NCBI RefSeq assembly: GCF_015674855.1
Contig: NZ_JADMLG010000012.1
Span: forward strand, 1 to 64,000
Source of the DNA: Nocardia bovistercoris
GTDB taxonomy: Bacteria; Actinomycetota; Actinomycetes; Mycobacteriales; Mycobacteriaceae
Reading direction: 5' to 3'
DNA length: 64,000 bases
The notes below the pieces were generated by a model. The model did no database searches. It was not told the DNA's origin and saw only the letters and a program-made list of their open reading frames with translations. How positions within the stretch are numbered: the first letter of the stretch is position 1; each line of letters starts with the position of its first letter. Positions 49,594 to 58,308 of the stretch are shown in pieces. The position numbers and the translations under genes are program-made.

Positions 49594-50631
49594 CTAGCGA
49601 CAGATCGCGGAGTTCTGAGGTGTGCCGGTCGGTGACGCGGCCCCGAGGATTTGTGAGATCACCGGATCGATCCCTGGCACGACACTGAACCCGATATCGC
49701 AGACGTAGGCCTTGACCCACGCGCCGCTGTCGGTGGCACGGACCATGGCTTGCAGCAGCAGCGGGATATTGAATCCGAGGTAGGCGAAACGTTCCCGGCC
49801 GTCGACGAAATGGCGGGCGAAGCCGGGTTCGCGGCGCACCAAGTCGTTCAGGGCGGGCGATGCGCCCTCGACCACGGCCGCGGCGTCGGACAGGACGGTG
49901 GCGATCCGACCGGTCTGCTCGAGCAGGGTGTCGCGACGGGACTCGAGTCCGTCGAAGATCTTGCGGGTCTGGGCGATCGTGGTCCGCATGGCGGCGCTCT
50001 GTCCGTCCAGTGCGGTCATGACCGCCGACAGATTGTCGATGAGTGCGCCGAGGATCTGGTCGGGGCCCGCGAAGGTCTGGGCGAGCGTCGCGGTCTCGGT
50101 GATCAGTGCGGCGACCGCGCCGTCGTCGCCTTGCAGTGCCCGGATCAGCGCGGCGGTCAGGTTGTCGACATCCTGCGGGTCCAGGGTGCTGAAGAGGGGT
50201 TGGAATCCGTTGAGCAGTGCGGAGATGTCGAAGGAGGGCCGGGTGTGTTCCAGTGGGATCCGTGCTCCGGGCGGGAGGGGCGCCGGGTCGCCGAAGTCGG
50301 ACAGGCTCAGGTCGAGATATCGCTGGCCGATCAGGTTCTGGTAGGTGACCGAGGCGAGGGTGTCGCCGTAGACGGTCTGATCGTGACGTAGCCGGAAGGT
50401 GACTTTCGCGTGCGGCCCGTCGATGTCGATGGCGTCCACCCGGCCCACCCGCACCCCGGCGACCCGGACGTCGTCACCGGCGCGCAGTCCCGAGACGTCG
50501 GTGAAGACCGCGGCATAGGTGTCGGTGTCGCCGGTGACGTCGCGTTGCAGCGTCGCGTGGACCATCCAGGTGAGCAGGGCGGCGACCGAGAGGAACGCGG
50601 TCAGTCCGGCGAGGTCGCGGCGATGTTTCAT
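49594..50631 (-). CDS. MceB-type protein
   Basis: A 345-aa MCE protein. A membrane anchor lies at ~8-26 ('LAGLTAFLSVAALLTWMVHA'), and the MCE domain spans ~38-110 ('TYAAVFTDVSGLRAGDDVRV', 'AGVRVGRVDAIDIDGPHAKV'). The C-terminal part keeps the family segment 'LGFNIPLLLQAMVRATDSG'. The open frame extends upstream, but ATG 50631 overlaps the mceA stop (ATGA) and matches homologs. Confidence 0.9.
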   Translation of the reverse strand: MKHRRDLAGLTAFLSVAALLTWMVHATLQRDVTGDTDTYAAVFTDVSGLRAGDDVRVAGVRVGRVDAIDIDGPHAKVTFRLRHDQTVYGDTLASVTYQNLIGQRYLDLSLSDFGDPAPLPPGARIPLEHTRPSFDISALLNGFQPLFSTLDPQDVDNLTAALIRALQGDDGAVAALITETATLAQTFAGPDQILGALIDNLSAVMTALDGQSAAMRTTIAQTRKIFDGLESRRDTLLEQTGRIATVLSDAAAVVEGASPALNDLVRREPGFARHFVDGRERFAYLGFNIPLLLQAMVRATDSGAWVKAYVCDIGFSVVPGIDPVISQILGAASPTGTPQNSAICR

Positions 50632-51908
50632 CGCGGTCCTCCCGGCTGGGGGGTCGGCGTGCCGATGCCGGGCGGGTCCGTGCCGGGCGGCGCCTGCGGT
50701 GACAGGCCGAGCAACTGTGCCACGCCGGCGATTTCGGGCGGAATGCCGAGTGCCTCGGCGAATCGCCTGCGTTGCTCGTCGGTGCCGGGAGACGGGTCGA
50801 GAGCGCCGATCACCGGTGGACCCGCCGCGGGACCGTTGTCGCAACTGGCGCCCGCGAGGTCTCCGTAGCGGGGGCAGTCGGTGCGGGTGTACTGCTTGTG
50901 CGGTGTGAGTTCGGCGATGACCTTCGCTGTGCCGCTCTGGTTCTCGGCATTCCAGAATTCGCTGGTGAACACGTGGGCGACGCGGGTCTGGGAGGTGGTC
51001 ATCTGCACGAAGTCGTCGCTGCCTGCGGCCAGCACCGCCAGGACGGGACCCAGTCTGCTGTTGAGGTCGACGATGGTATCGGTGCGGTTGGTCATCGCCG
51101 TGCCGACAGTGCCGGTGGTCGCGGTGCCGCCGGTCAGGAGTTCGCTCAGATGCGACCGCTGTTCGGCCACCGTGCGCATCGGCCCGATCGCACTGTGCAG
51201 CGCCGCGAGCAGATCGGGTGCGGACTGCTGTAATCCGGTCACTGCCTCGGCCAGCGACGAGAGCAGGGAGAACTCCGCGCCGGAACGGGCTTCGTCATTG
51301 TAGGCGCGCACGATCCGGTCCAGTTGACTCGCGGCGCGCAGGGCATCCGCACCCCGGCCACTGGTCGCTCGCTCCACCGTTTCGAGAACTCCGACCGTCG
51401 GATCGGCGCCGGGACGTCCCACCGCGGCGACGATGCGGCTCAATGCCGTCAGGGAGGTCTGGAGCTGGACACTGGCTCGACTGTGGTCTTCGGGTATCGA
51501 CGCGCCCGCGGCCAGTGCCGGACCGGGTCCGTTGTCGATCAGTTGCACCGAGGGGACGGCGAAGACGTTGCTCGGGACCACCCGCGCGGTCACGGTCGCC
51601 GGGATACCGGCGGCGTGCTCGGGCACCAGGTCGATACGCACCGTATTGGGTTGTCCCGCGGTGGCCGCTGCCACCTCGGCCACGCTACCCACCAGCACAC
51701 CGCGATACTTCACATCGGATCGCTTCGGCAGCCCATCACCGACATCGACCAGCATCGCGGTCACCTCGACGGTCGGGGTGAAGGCTCCTTCGGACCGGGC
51801 GATCATCGCCGCCACGGTAGCGGTGACCACCGCAAGCACCGCCAGACCGCGTAGGAACAGACCGACATCGGTCAGATTCCGATCCTCGGCTTCGAACGCT
51901 ATCGACAT
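50628..51908 (-). CDS. MceA-type protein
   Basis: A 426-aa MCE protein, first of the six. It has an N-terminal anchor ('FLRGLAVLAVVTATVAAMIA', ~18-37) and an MCE domain ('TVEVTAMLVDVGDGLPKRSD', 'VKYRGVLVGSVAEVAAATAG'), followed by a helical region. The Pro/Gly-rich C-terminus ('GTDPPGIGTPTPQPGGPR') is probably disordered. It starts 4 bases after the yrbEB stop. Confidence 0.9.
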   Translation of the reverse strand: MSIAFEAEDRNLTDVGLFLRGLAVLAVVTATVAAMIARSEGAFTPTVEVTAMLVDVGDGLPKRSDVKYRGVLVGSVAEVAAATAGQPNTVRIDLVPEHAAGIPATVTARVVPSNVFAVPSVQLIDNGPGPALAAGASIPEDHSRASVQLQTSLTALSRIVAAVGRPGADPTVGVLETVERATSGRGADALRAASQLDRIVRAYNDEARSGAEFSLLSSLAEAVTGLQQSAPDLLAALHSAIGPMRTVAEQRSHLSELLTGGTATTGTVGTAMTNRTDTIVDLNSRLGPVLAVLAAGSDDFVQMTTSQTRVAHVFTSEFWNAENQSGTAKVIAELTPHKQYTRTDCPRYGDLAGASCDNGPAAGPPVIGALDPSPGTDEQRRRFAEALGIPPEIAGVAQLLGLSPQAPPGTDPPGIGTPTPQPGGPR

Positions 51909-51912
51909 CGCC

Positions 51913-52767
51913 TCACCCGCTTATCCTCGAGCCCGCGTCGAAACCCCACAGCGCCAACGTCATCAGCAGATTCACCGAGATCATCACCGTGATGCTCGCG
52001 CGCATCGCCCGTCCCGCCGCGACGCCGACGCCCTGCGGGCCGCCACGCGCGTAGTAGCCGTAGTAGCACTGGATGGTGGTCGTGACGATCACGAAAATGA
52101 TTGCCTTGCAGAGTGAGTAGAGGATGTCGGTGCCGCTGAGCACGAGCGCGAAATAGTGCTCGTAGGTCCCGAAGGACTGTCCGCCGATCACGCCGACGAA
52201 CACCTCCACCGCGATGTAGTCCGCGGCCAATCCGGCCAGGAACAAAGGGATCACCGCGACGACCGAGGCGAGGAGTCGGGTCGAGACCAGATACGGGATC
52301 GGTCGGATCGCGATGGCATAGAGCGCGTCGATCTCCTCGGAGATCCGCATGGCTCCCAGTTGCGCGGTGAACCGGCATCCCGCTTGCGCGGCGAAGGCGA
52401 TCGAAGCCATGATCGGCGCCAGCTCGCGGGTCGCGGCGGTCGCCGCGATCATCCCGGTCGCGGGCTCCATGCCGAGTAGCTTCAGCGCGTCGAAGCCCTC
52501 GATCCCGACGATGCCGCCCGCGGCGGCGCCGAGGATGATCATCACCCCCGCCGTGCCCCCGCCGACGATGAGAGATCCGTTGCCCCAGGTGACATCCGAC
52601 AGGATCCGCAACGATTCGCGGCTGTAGTGTCGCAGTGCGATCGGGATCGAGACCGCGGTCCGCACGAAGAAGGTCATCATGTGCCCGAGCCGGATGATGC
52701 CGTGCCACGGCGGACCCGCCACCGCGGCCGCGGTCCGCACGACGGTCGGGCGATAGACGGTGGCCAT
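51913..52767 (-). CDS. YrbE-type permease, second subunit
   Basis: A 284-aa MlaE/YrbE-family inner-membrane permease with about five helices. The MlaE signature is present ('AAQAGCRFTAQLGAMRISEE', 'IDALYAIAIRPIPYLVSTRL'). With the first YrbE it forms the membrane core of the Mce importer and contacts the MceG ATPase, which is not encoded here. The start and the yrbEA stop share one base (TGATG). Confidence 0.93.
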   Translation of the reverse strand: MATVYRPTVVRTAAAVAGPPWHGIIRLGHMMTFFVRTAVSIPIALRHYSRESLRILSDVTWGNGSLIVGGGTAGVMIILGAAAGGIVGIEGFDALKLLGMEPATGMIAATAATRELAPIMASIAFAAQAGCRFTAQLGAMRISEEIDALYAIAIRPIPYLVSTRLLASVVAVIPLFLAGLAADYIAVEVFVGVIGGQSFGTYEHYFALVLSGTDILYSLCKAIIFVIVTTTIQCYYGYYARGGPQGVGVAAGRAMRASITVMISVNLLMTLALWGFDAGSRISG

Positions 52768-53630
52768 CACAGTGTGGTCCTCGGGAACAGGATCGTGTAC
52801 AACTGCGTGAATCCCAGGTCGACCACCATCAGCACGATGATCGAGGCCACCACCGTGGCGTTGACCGAATTCGCCACTCCCCCCGGCCCGCCGCGGGTGT
52901 TCAGGCCCTTCTCGCACGCGATGACGGTGACGATCACCCCGAACACCGCCGCTTTGACCATGGCCAGATACAGATCGCCCGCGGTCGCGAAGGAGGAGAA
53001 GGTCGCCAGATAGCTGCCCGGCGTTCCGTCCTGCGCGTAGACGTTGAACAGATAGCCCGCGAGGAATCCGACGAAGCAGCTCACCCCCGTCAGCGCCATG
53101 GCCACGACGATCCCCGCGGCCAGCCGCGGCACCACCAGACGTCGCAATACCGAGACCCCCATGACCTCCATCGCGTCGATCTCCTCGCGGATCTTGCGTG
53201 ATCCCAGATCAGCGCACAACGCCGAACCCACCGCCGCCGCCAGCAGAATGGCCGTCACCAGCGGCGCCGACTGGCGGATCACGGCCAATCCGCTCGCCGC
53301 CCCGGCCAGCGCGGAAGCGCCGACCTGCCCGGCCAACAGGCCGAATTGGATGGACAGCGTCGCGCTGATGGGCAGCGCGACCGCCACGGTCGGCAGCAGC
53401 GAGGTCTTGACCATGAACGCCGCCTGGGCGACGAATTCGTCGAAGGGAAAGCGCCCCTTGGCCGTATCGGTGACGAGATGGCGCGCGGCGTCGCGCCCCA
53501 GGAGCACCTGCCGCCCTACGGTCCGTAGCGATGCGACGGGGTGCCGTTGTGCGTAACCCTTTGTCCACTCCTTGATTTCGGTGCCGGGGGTCGGGGTAGC
53601 CGGGCGAGTGACCGGGTCGTCGAGTGTCAC
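52767..53630 (-). CDS. YrbE-type permease, first subunit
   Basis: A 287-aa MlaE/YrbE permease. The cytoplasmic N-terminus is followed by membrane segments and the signature 'SALCADLGSRKIREEIDAME', 'VMGVSVLRRLVVPRLAAGIV'. It heads the mce operon proper. The GTG at 53630 has a very strong ribosome site (GAGGAGG, six-base spacing). The upstream gene on the same strand ends 145 bases away, so the operon may be driven from there or from its own promoter in the gap, where I see no clear motif. Confidence 0.93.
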   Translation of the reverse strand: MTLDDPVTRPATPTPGTEIKEWTKGYAQRHPVASLRTVGRQVLLGRDAARHLVTDTAKGRFPFDEFVAQAAFMVKTSLLPTVAVALPISATLSIQFGLLAGQVGASALAGAASGLAVIRQSAPLVTAILLAAAVGSALCADLGSRKIREEIDAMEVMGVSVLRRLVVPRLAAGIVVAMALTGVSCFVGFLAGYLFNVYAQDGTPGSYLATFSSFATAGDLYLAMVKAAVFGVIVTVIACEKGLNTRGGPGGVANSVNATVVASIIVLMVVDLGFTQLYTILFPRTTL

Positions 53631-53775
53631 TGCGAGCCTCCTCTTTCCAGGGGGTCGACGGCTCAGGGGATTGCGTGAAAGACGTTGGTAGCGATGTCCG
53701 TTCGCGCGCACGTATGCCAACGCGTGATTCTTCGACAACGAAGACCGACGGGATGTGCGGTGTCGCGGGGACGTC

Positions 53776-55476
53776 CTACCGTGAGGCAGGTGCGGGGGCG
53801 GCGAGTTCTCGTAGTGCGGACAGGAACAGTTCATCCATTCGGGGGCTGAGTTCGGCCAGGGTCGCGGCGCGGGCATGGCTCGCGGAGCCGAAGACTCGTT
53901 CCAGTGCGTCGGTGGTGGTGCTGGTTCCGATCGAAAGGCACAGGCAGGCAACGCCGTCGGTGCGAAGCTCCGCGAGCGCTTTGTGCGCGTCCGCTTCGGC
54001 GTAGCGGCCTTCGTAGCCGTCGTCGTAGGGGAATCCGTCCGACAAGACCAGCAGCAGCCGGTTCTCCGTTCCCGCTCGCGCTTTCAGGATTTCCCCCGCG
54101 CCACGGATACCCGCGCCCAAACGGGTGTAGTTCGAGGGTTGGAGTTGATTGAGGCGGGCCCGCCCGATGGCGCCGAAACGCTGGTCGAAGGTCTTGATCG
54201 CGGGCAGGTGGACCGCATGGCGGCCCTGCGACCGGAAGGCGTAGACCGCGACTCGGTCGCCGAGTTCCTCCAGCGTGAGAGCCAGGGTCGCCGCCGCGCG
54301 CCGTTGATGATCGTGGACCGCCGAACCCGCTCGGTCGGTGTCGGTGGCCGAGCCCGAAGCATCGATCAGGACAAGGACGCTCAGGTTGCGAGCGAGTTTT
54401 CGGCGTTCCAGGTACACCTGCTCCGGCGGTGCGAAGCCCGAACGCAGGTCTACCACCAGGTCGATGAGCGCCTCGATGTCCAGCTCGTCACCGTCGGGAC
54501 GGCGACGCAGCACCTTGGGCCCGAGACCGACACGGGAGAGCCGCCGTCGCAGCACATCGTCGTGCGGAACGCCCGCGTCGGAGATGTCGGCGGCGACGGT
54601 GAGCGGAAAGTCGATGACCCGACACCAGTCGGGCCGGTACCTGTTGCCGTTGACATCCCACTCCGGGTGCAGAGCGCCGCCGATTCCGGTGGCGGCGCCG
54701 GGTTTGCCGTCGTCGGTGAACCGGATTCGGGTTGGCAGCGGTCGCGCGTTCGCACCGACCGTGCGCGCACGCCGCACCGCCCGCGCCTGCGTTCGCGCAC
54801 CGGCGGAGCCGTCTCCGGGCGAGCGGGAATTGCCGAGTATCTTGCGTAACTGGTCCGACATGGTCCGCGCGCTGAACAATGGGTTCTCGAACAGTTTCAG
54901 GATCTTGCTCTGCCCGGATGCCCCGCCGTCCTCCTCGTCGTCTTCCGCGTCGGTGGGTGGTTCGACGAGATCGAACTCCAGACGCAGTTCCTTGTCGGTG
55001 GGGGCGCCTGCCTGTCGGGCTGCGGAACCGAGCAGCCGACCGGGTTCGATGACGCCGAACCAGGCAGGCGGCTCATCGACCTCCAACCGACTTGCCGCCA
55101 ATTCCAGTGATTTCTCGGCGGTTTCGGTTCTCGCCCGCCGGTCGAGGCAGATCTCGGCCGCCGCGGGAAGCACGGGGGCCAACTCGGCCAGCACCCGCCT
55201 GCCTTCCAGCGCCAGGTATCGCCGCGCCAAGCCCGGACGCCCCCGCAGTGACTTCACCAACCGCTGGTCCAGACTGCCCCCGCCGATGAGTGCGCTCTGA
55301 ACCAGCACCTCGCGCCGTTGCTCGGCCAGGGGCAGGCGGGCCGAGACGAAGACGACCCGACCGTTCGTATGCGCGGGCCGACCGACCGGCGCACGCGCCA
55401 CCTGGATGGACCTGCCCGCGAGATGGGTGGCCAGCAGCGCGAACCGGTCCACGCCGTCGATCATCGAGTTGTTCAT
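53776..55476 (-). CDS. NorD/CbbO-like VWA-domain protein
   Basis: A 566-aa protein. The N-terminal ~330 residues are mostly helical and charged, as in NorD. The C-terminal von Willebrand A domain has a MIDAS motif, DASGS at ~371-375, 'LEELGDRVAVYAFRSQGRHA', 'YTRLGAGIRGAGEILKARAG' and 'LLLVLSDGFPYDDGYEG'. Proteins like this work with MoxR-family ATPases to activate metalloenzymes, for example NorQ-NorD with NO reductase and CbbQ-CbbO with Rubisco. Here the partner ATPase overlaps by four bases. No NO reductase or Rubisco genes are present; the neighbours are mce and non-heme iron oxygenases. Confidence 0.85.
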   Translation of the reverse strand: MNNSMIDGVDRFALLATHLAGRSIQVARAPVGRPAHTNGRVVFVSARLPLAEQRREVLVQSALIGGGSLDQRLVKSLRGRPGLARRYLALEGRRVLAELAPVLPAAAEICLDRRARTETAEKSLELAASRLEVDEPPAWFGVIEPGRLLGSAARQAGAPTDKELRLEFDLVEPPTDAEDDEEDGGASGQSKILKLFENPLFSARTMSDQLRKILGNSRSPGDGSAGARTQARAVRRARTVGANARPLPTRIRFTDDGKPGAATGIGGALHPEWDVNGNRYRPDWCRVIDFPLTVAADISDAGVPHDDVLRRRLSRVGLGPKVLRRRPDGDELDIEALIDLVVDLRSGFAPPEQVYLERRKLARNLSVLVLIDASGSATDTDRAGSAVHDHQRRAAATLALTLEELGDRVAVYAFRSQGRHAVHLPAIKTFDQRFGAIGRARLNQLQPSNYTRLGAGIRGAGEILKARAGTENRLLLVLSDGFPYDDGYEGRYAEADAHKALAELRTDGVACLCLSIGTSTTTDALERVFGSASHARAATLAELSPRMDELFLSALRELAAPAPASR

Positions 55477-56291
55477 GGCCGTGGCAGGACGGCGTCGACG
55501 AGTTCATCGAGGGCGCGCACCACATCGGCGTCGTCGGACAGTGTCCGCACGATCGCCGACCGCGCGGCGGCGCGCGGACTCAGCCCCTCGGCGACCAAGC
55601 CGCCCGCCAGGATCAGTAGCCTGGTCGAGGCGACTTCGCGCAGCGGCGAGCCGTCCAGGTTCCGGATCGCACGGCCGAGCCCGACCAGTGCGCTCGCGGT
55701 CGCGGTATCGATGCCTGCCTCGTGCGCGACGATCTCGATTTCGGTCTCGACCGGCGGGAAGTCGAGTTCGATGGCCACGAAACGCTGTCGGGTCGATTCC
55801 TTCAAGCTCTTCAGCACGCTCTGGTAGCCGGGGTTGTAGGAGATCACCAGCTGGAATCCCGGCGCCGCGCGCAGGGTGGTGGCGAGCCGGTCGATGGGTA
55901 GCTCGCGGCGGTGATCAGCGAGGGGATGGATGACCACCGTGGTGTCCTGGCGCGCCTCGACCACCTCGTCGAGGTAGCAGATGGCGCCTTCGCGCACGGC
56001 ACGGGTCAAGGGTCCGTCGACCCAGACCGTCTCACCGCCTTTCAGTAGGAACCGACCGACCAGATCCGCCGAGGTCATGTCCTCGTGACCCGCCGCTGTG
56101 ATCAGCTCGCGCCCGAGCTCGTGGGCCATGGCCTCGACGAATCGGGTCTTGCCGCATCCGGTCGGCCCCTTCAGCAGGATCGGCGCGCTGCGGCGGGCGG
56201 CGGCCAGGAAGACCTCGACCTCGTCGCCGACCGCTCGATAGAACGGCGCCGCGACCGAGGGGAGAAGTGCGGCGGCGGAATTGCTCGACAT
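55473..56291 (-). CDS. CbbQ/NirQ/NorQ-type MoxR AAA+ ATPase
   Basis: A 272-aa AAA+ ATPase. Walker A (GPTGCGKT) is at 42-49, Walker B ('ICYLDEVVEAR') at ~104-114, sensor-type 'GFQLVISYNPGYQSVLKSLK' at ~150, and the C-terminal CbbQ region follows ('EVASTRLLILAGGLVAEGLS'). It should use ATP to remodel a client with the VWA protein encoded next. It starts one base after the AveC-like gene ends and overlaps the VWA gene by ATGA, so the three genes form one operon. Confidence 0.92.
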   Translation of the reverse strand: MSSNSAAALLPSVAAPFYRAVGDEVEVFLAAARRSAPILLKGPTGCGKTRFVEAMAHELGRELITAAGHEDMTSADLVGRFLLKGGETVWVDGPLTRAVREGAICYLDEVVEARQDTTVVIHPLADHRRELPIDRLATTLRAAPGFQLVISYNPGYQSVLKSLKESTRQRFVAIELDFPPVETEIEIVAHEAGIDTATASALVGLGRAIRNLDGSPLREVASTRLLILAGGLVAEGLSPRAAARSAIVRTLSDDADVVRALDELVDAVLPRP

Positions 56292-56292
56292 G

Positions 56293-57462
56293 TCAGTTTC
56301 CTCGCTCGAACGGCACGATCTTCGGGAGTTCCTCGCCCTCGGGCAGTACGAACTTCCCGTCGGGGTCGACGTATCCGGTGTCCTTGCCCGGGATCGGAAG
56401 CACGGGATGCGGGCACAGTCTTCCGGTGCCTTCCCCGCAGATGCCCATGTCGAAGTAGGAGCGCTTCTGGATGTCCTCGGGCCAGGGATCTGCGTTCATC
56501 GCGAACCACTGCGCGGGCAGGTTGTAGAAGACGAAGAAGAACACGCTGCACGCGGCGAAGATGGCAAGGAAGCGCGTGGTCTGCTGCTTCACGAAACCGC
56601 CCTTGATGTGCTCGGACCCGCGTTCCACGAAAGTCCGGCCTCGGTCGTCGGTGAAGTAGCGCAGCGCGCACAGTCCAGCCTGCACCCCGCCCCACATCAG
56701 CCCTTCGTAGATCGGCCACTGGTAGTAGGTGCCCGCGTTGATCGAAAGTGACTGGATCGCACCGGGATAGGTGAACAGACCCATCGGCATCAGGAACAAG
56801 CCCTCGATGACCAGATCGAAGAAGAACGTCCACACGATCAGCACGCCGATCAACCCGTAGTTGTTGATGTTCGGCCACTTCCGCTTGGCCAGCCGCATGA
56901 TCCAGCAACCGAGGATCGTGCACAGCAGCACGCCGTAGGAATAGCCCGCCGCGTTCATCAGCAGCGGTTCGGCCATCATCGCGCCCGGCTCCGAATACGA
57001 ACGCCAGCCGGGGATTTCGGCCACCCACGAACCGCGATTGAACATCCAGGTGTTGTAGGTGCTCCACGTGTTGAAGTAGTTGAGGAGCGGATCCTGGAAG
57101 AACAGCAGACCGCACGCGACCAACAACATGCCGTCGGTGGTGATCCGCCGCTCGCGTCGCCACGGTCTGACGATGAAGAAATAGACGCCGATCGGCCATC
57201 CGGCCAGGATCACCGTGGTCCAGGTGATCAGGATCGTCTTCATCCACGTCGGCGGATCACTCGGCCCGGTCGGCACCCGCTCGAAATGCGGTCCGGTCGC
57301 CCAGCGGATCCAGACGTATGCCTGGAACGCCAGGATCACGGCGCCGATGACGGCCCAGACCAGCACGGGTTTGCTGGGCGATTTCACCTGCGCCCCCAGT
57401 GCGGCGGAGCCGCCGATCGACTCGGTGACGGTGGGAGATTTCCTGCTCGACAGTTCGGTCAC
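56293..57462 (-). CDS. AveC-family membrane protein
   Basis: A 389-aa polytopic protein with about seven membrane helices. It matches the spirocyclase AveC family: 'FFQDPLLNYFNTWSTYNTWM', 'FNRGSWVAEIPGWRSYSEPG', 'EGLFLMPMGLFTYPGAIQSL' and 'VFYNLPAQWFAMNADPWPED'. The name comes from Streptomyces avermitilis AveC, which acts in avermectin spiroketal formation and dehydration. Homologs in mycolic-acid bacteria have no known substrate and need not make spiroketals. The GTG at 57462 has AAGGG eight bases upstream. It heads a same-strand series running into the NorQ/NorD-like pair and the mce operon. Confidence 0.85.
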   Translation of the reverse strand: MTELSSRKSPTVTESIGGSAALGAQVKSPSKPVLVWAVIGAVILAFQAYVWIRWATGPHFERVPTGPSDPPTWMKTILITWTTVILAGWPIGVYFFIVRPWRRERRITTDGMLLVACGLLFFQDPLLNYFNTWSTYNTWMFNRGSWVAEIPGWRSYSEPGAMMAEPLLMNAAGYSYGVLLCTILGCWIMRLAKRKWPNINNYGLIGVLIVWTFFFDLVIEGLFLMPMGLFTYPGAIQSLSINAGTYYQWPIYEGLMWGGVQAGLCALRYFTDDRGRTFVERGSEHIKGGFVKQQTTRFLAIFAACSVFFFVFYNLPAQWFAMNADPWPEDIQKRSYFDMGICGEGTGRLCPHPVLPIPGKDTGYVDPDGKFVLPEGEELPKIVPFERGN

Positions 57463-57606
57463 GACACTGTCCCTTCGGATCGTCGCGGTACAGCAGGCAC
57501 GGCATCGGCGGGGAAACGGGATGCGGTGCGGCAACGGGCTCGCGTCGGGGATTCGCTTCGACGGGGGAGCCGACGGCTCCCCTTCTGCTCGGGCCCTGCT
57601 CGTTTA

Positions 57607-57624
57607 AGATACCACTGAGTATCT
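57607..57624. promoter_or_regulatory. candidate TetR operator in the aveC-like/tetR intergenic region
   Basis: AGATAC-CACTGA-GTATCT is a perfect 6+6 inverted repeat in the 206-base divergent gap, 45 bases before the tetR start. It suits a dimeric repressor controlling both directions. Confidence 0.6.
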
Positions 57625-57655
57625 GACCATCCAAGGGGTATCGAAGATCCTGTTA

Positions 57656-57661
57656 TAGGCT
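57656..57661 (+). promoter_or_regulatory. -10 element of a likely leaderless tetR transcript
   Basis: TAGGCT ends 7 bases before ATG 57669. Confidence 0.45.
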
Positions 57662-57668
57662 GGCGGAT

Positions 57669-58271
57669 ATGGTCGAGCGATGGACGGTGGAGCGACGGAT
57701 GGAGCGCACCCGATCGCTCCTGCTGGACGCCGCGGAGGAAGTGTTCGCCGAAAAAGGCTTCACGGCAGCGACGCTCGATGACATCGCGCACGCGGCCGGC
57801 TACACGAAGGGCGCCATCTACAAGCATTTCGCCACGAAGGAGGATCTGTTCCTCGCCGTGAGCGACTGGTACTGGCGGCGCTATTTCGATACCTTCGCCG
57901 AGGTGCTGTCGGCGGCGAGCGAGGTGGGGGCCGATGTTCTGGATCAGGTCGCGCAGCGGTGGCGTCAGCTCGGCGCCGACCGCGGCGCCGAGCATGCGGC
58001 GCTCGGATTCGAGTTCACGTTGTACCTCAACCGCAACCCCGATGCCCGCGAGCGTGTCGCGGCCAAGCGGGCGGAGGTCGTCGCGGCGCTCACCGGTTTC
58101 ATCACCGAAGGTCTGGAGCGTATCGGGGCGACCATTTCCATCCCCCCGTCGACCTTCGCGCGCGTGCTCATCGCCACCACCGATTCAGTAGTGCTCGGTA
58201 CTCGTCTCGATGATGTGGACCTGTACCGGCCGACTCTCGAAATGTATATGTCCGTGATCGAACTGCCCTGA
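57669..58271 (+). CDS. TetR-family regulator, divergent from the AveC-like/NorQD/mce genes
   Basis: A 200-aa repressor. The N-terminal HTH is canonical ('EEVFAEKGFTAATLDDIAHA', 'AGYTKGAIYKHFATKEDLFL'). The C-terminal ligand domain is not diagnostic. Its divergent position and the palindrome in the gap suggest that it controls the AveC-like operon and itself. The predicted transcript is leaderless. Confidence 0.92.
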   Translation: MVERWTVERRMERTRSLLLDAAEEVFAEKGFTAATLDDIAHAAGYTKGAIYKHFATKEDLFLAVSDWYWRRYFDTFAEVLSAASEVGADVLDQVAQRWRQLGADRGAEHAALGFEFTLYLNRNPDARERVAAKRAEVVAALTGFITEGLERIGATISIPPSTFARVLIATTDSVVLGTRLDDVDLYRPTLEMYMSVIELP

Positions 58272-58308
58272 CGGCAAAGGCTCGAATCTCATCGAGCGCG
58301 CGCGACCA

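Noticed and set aside
53776..56291. Denitrification (norQD) or carboxysome (cbbQO) locus
   Set aside because: No norB, norC, nir or rbc genes are present; only the activator pair is shared with those systems.
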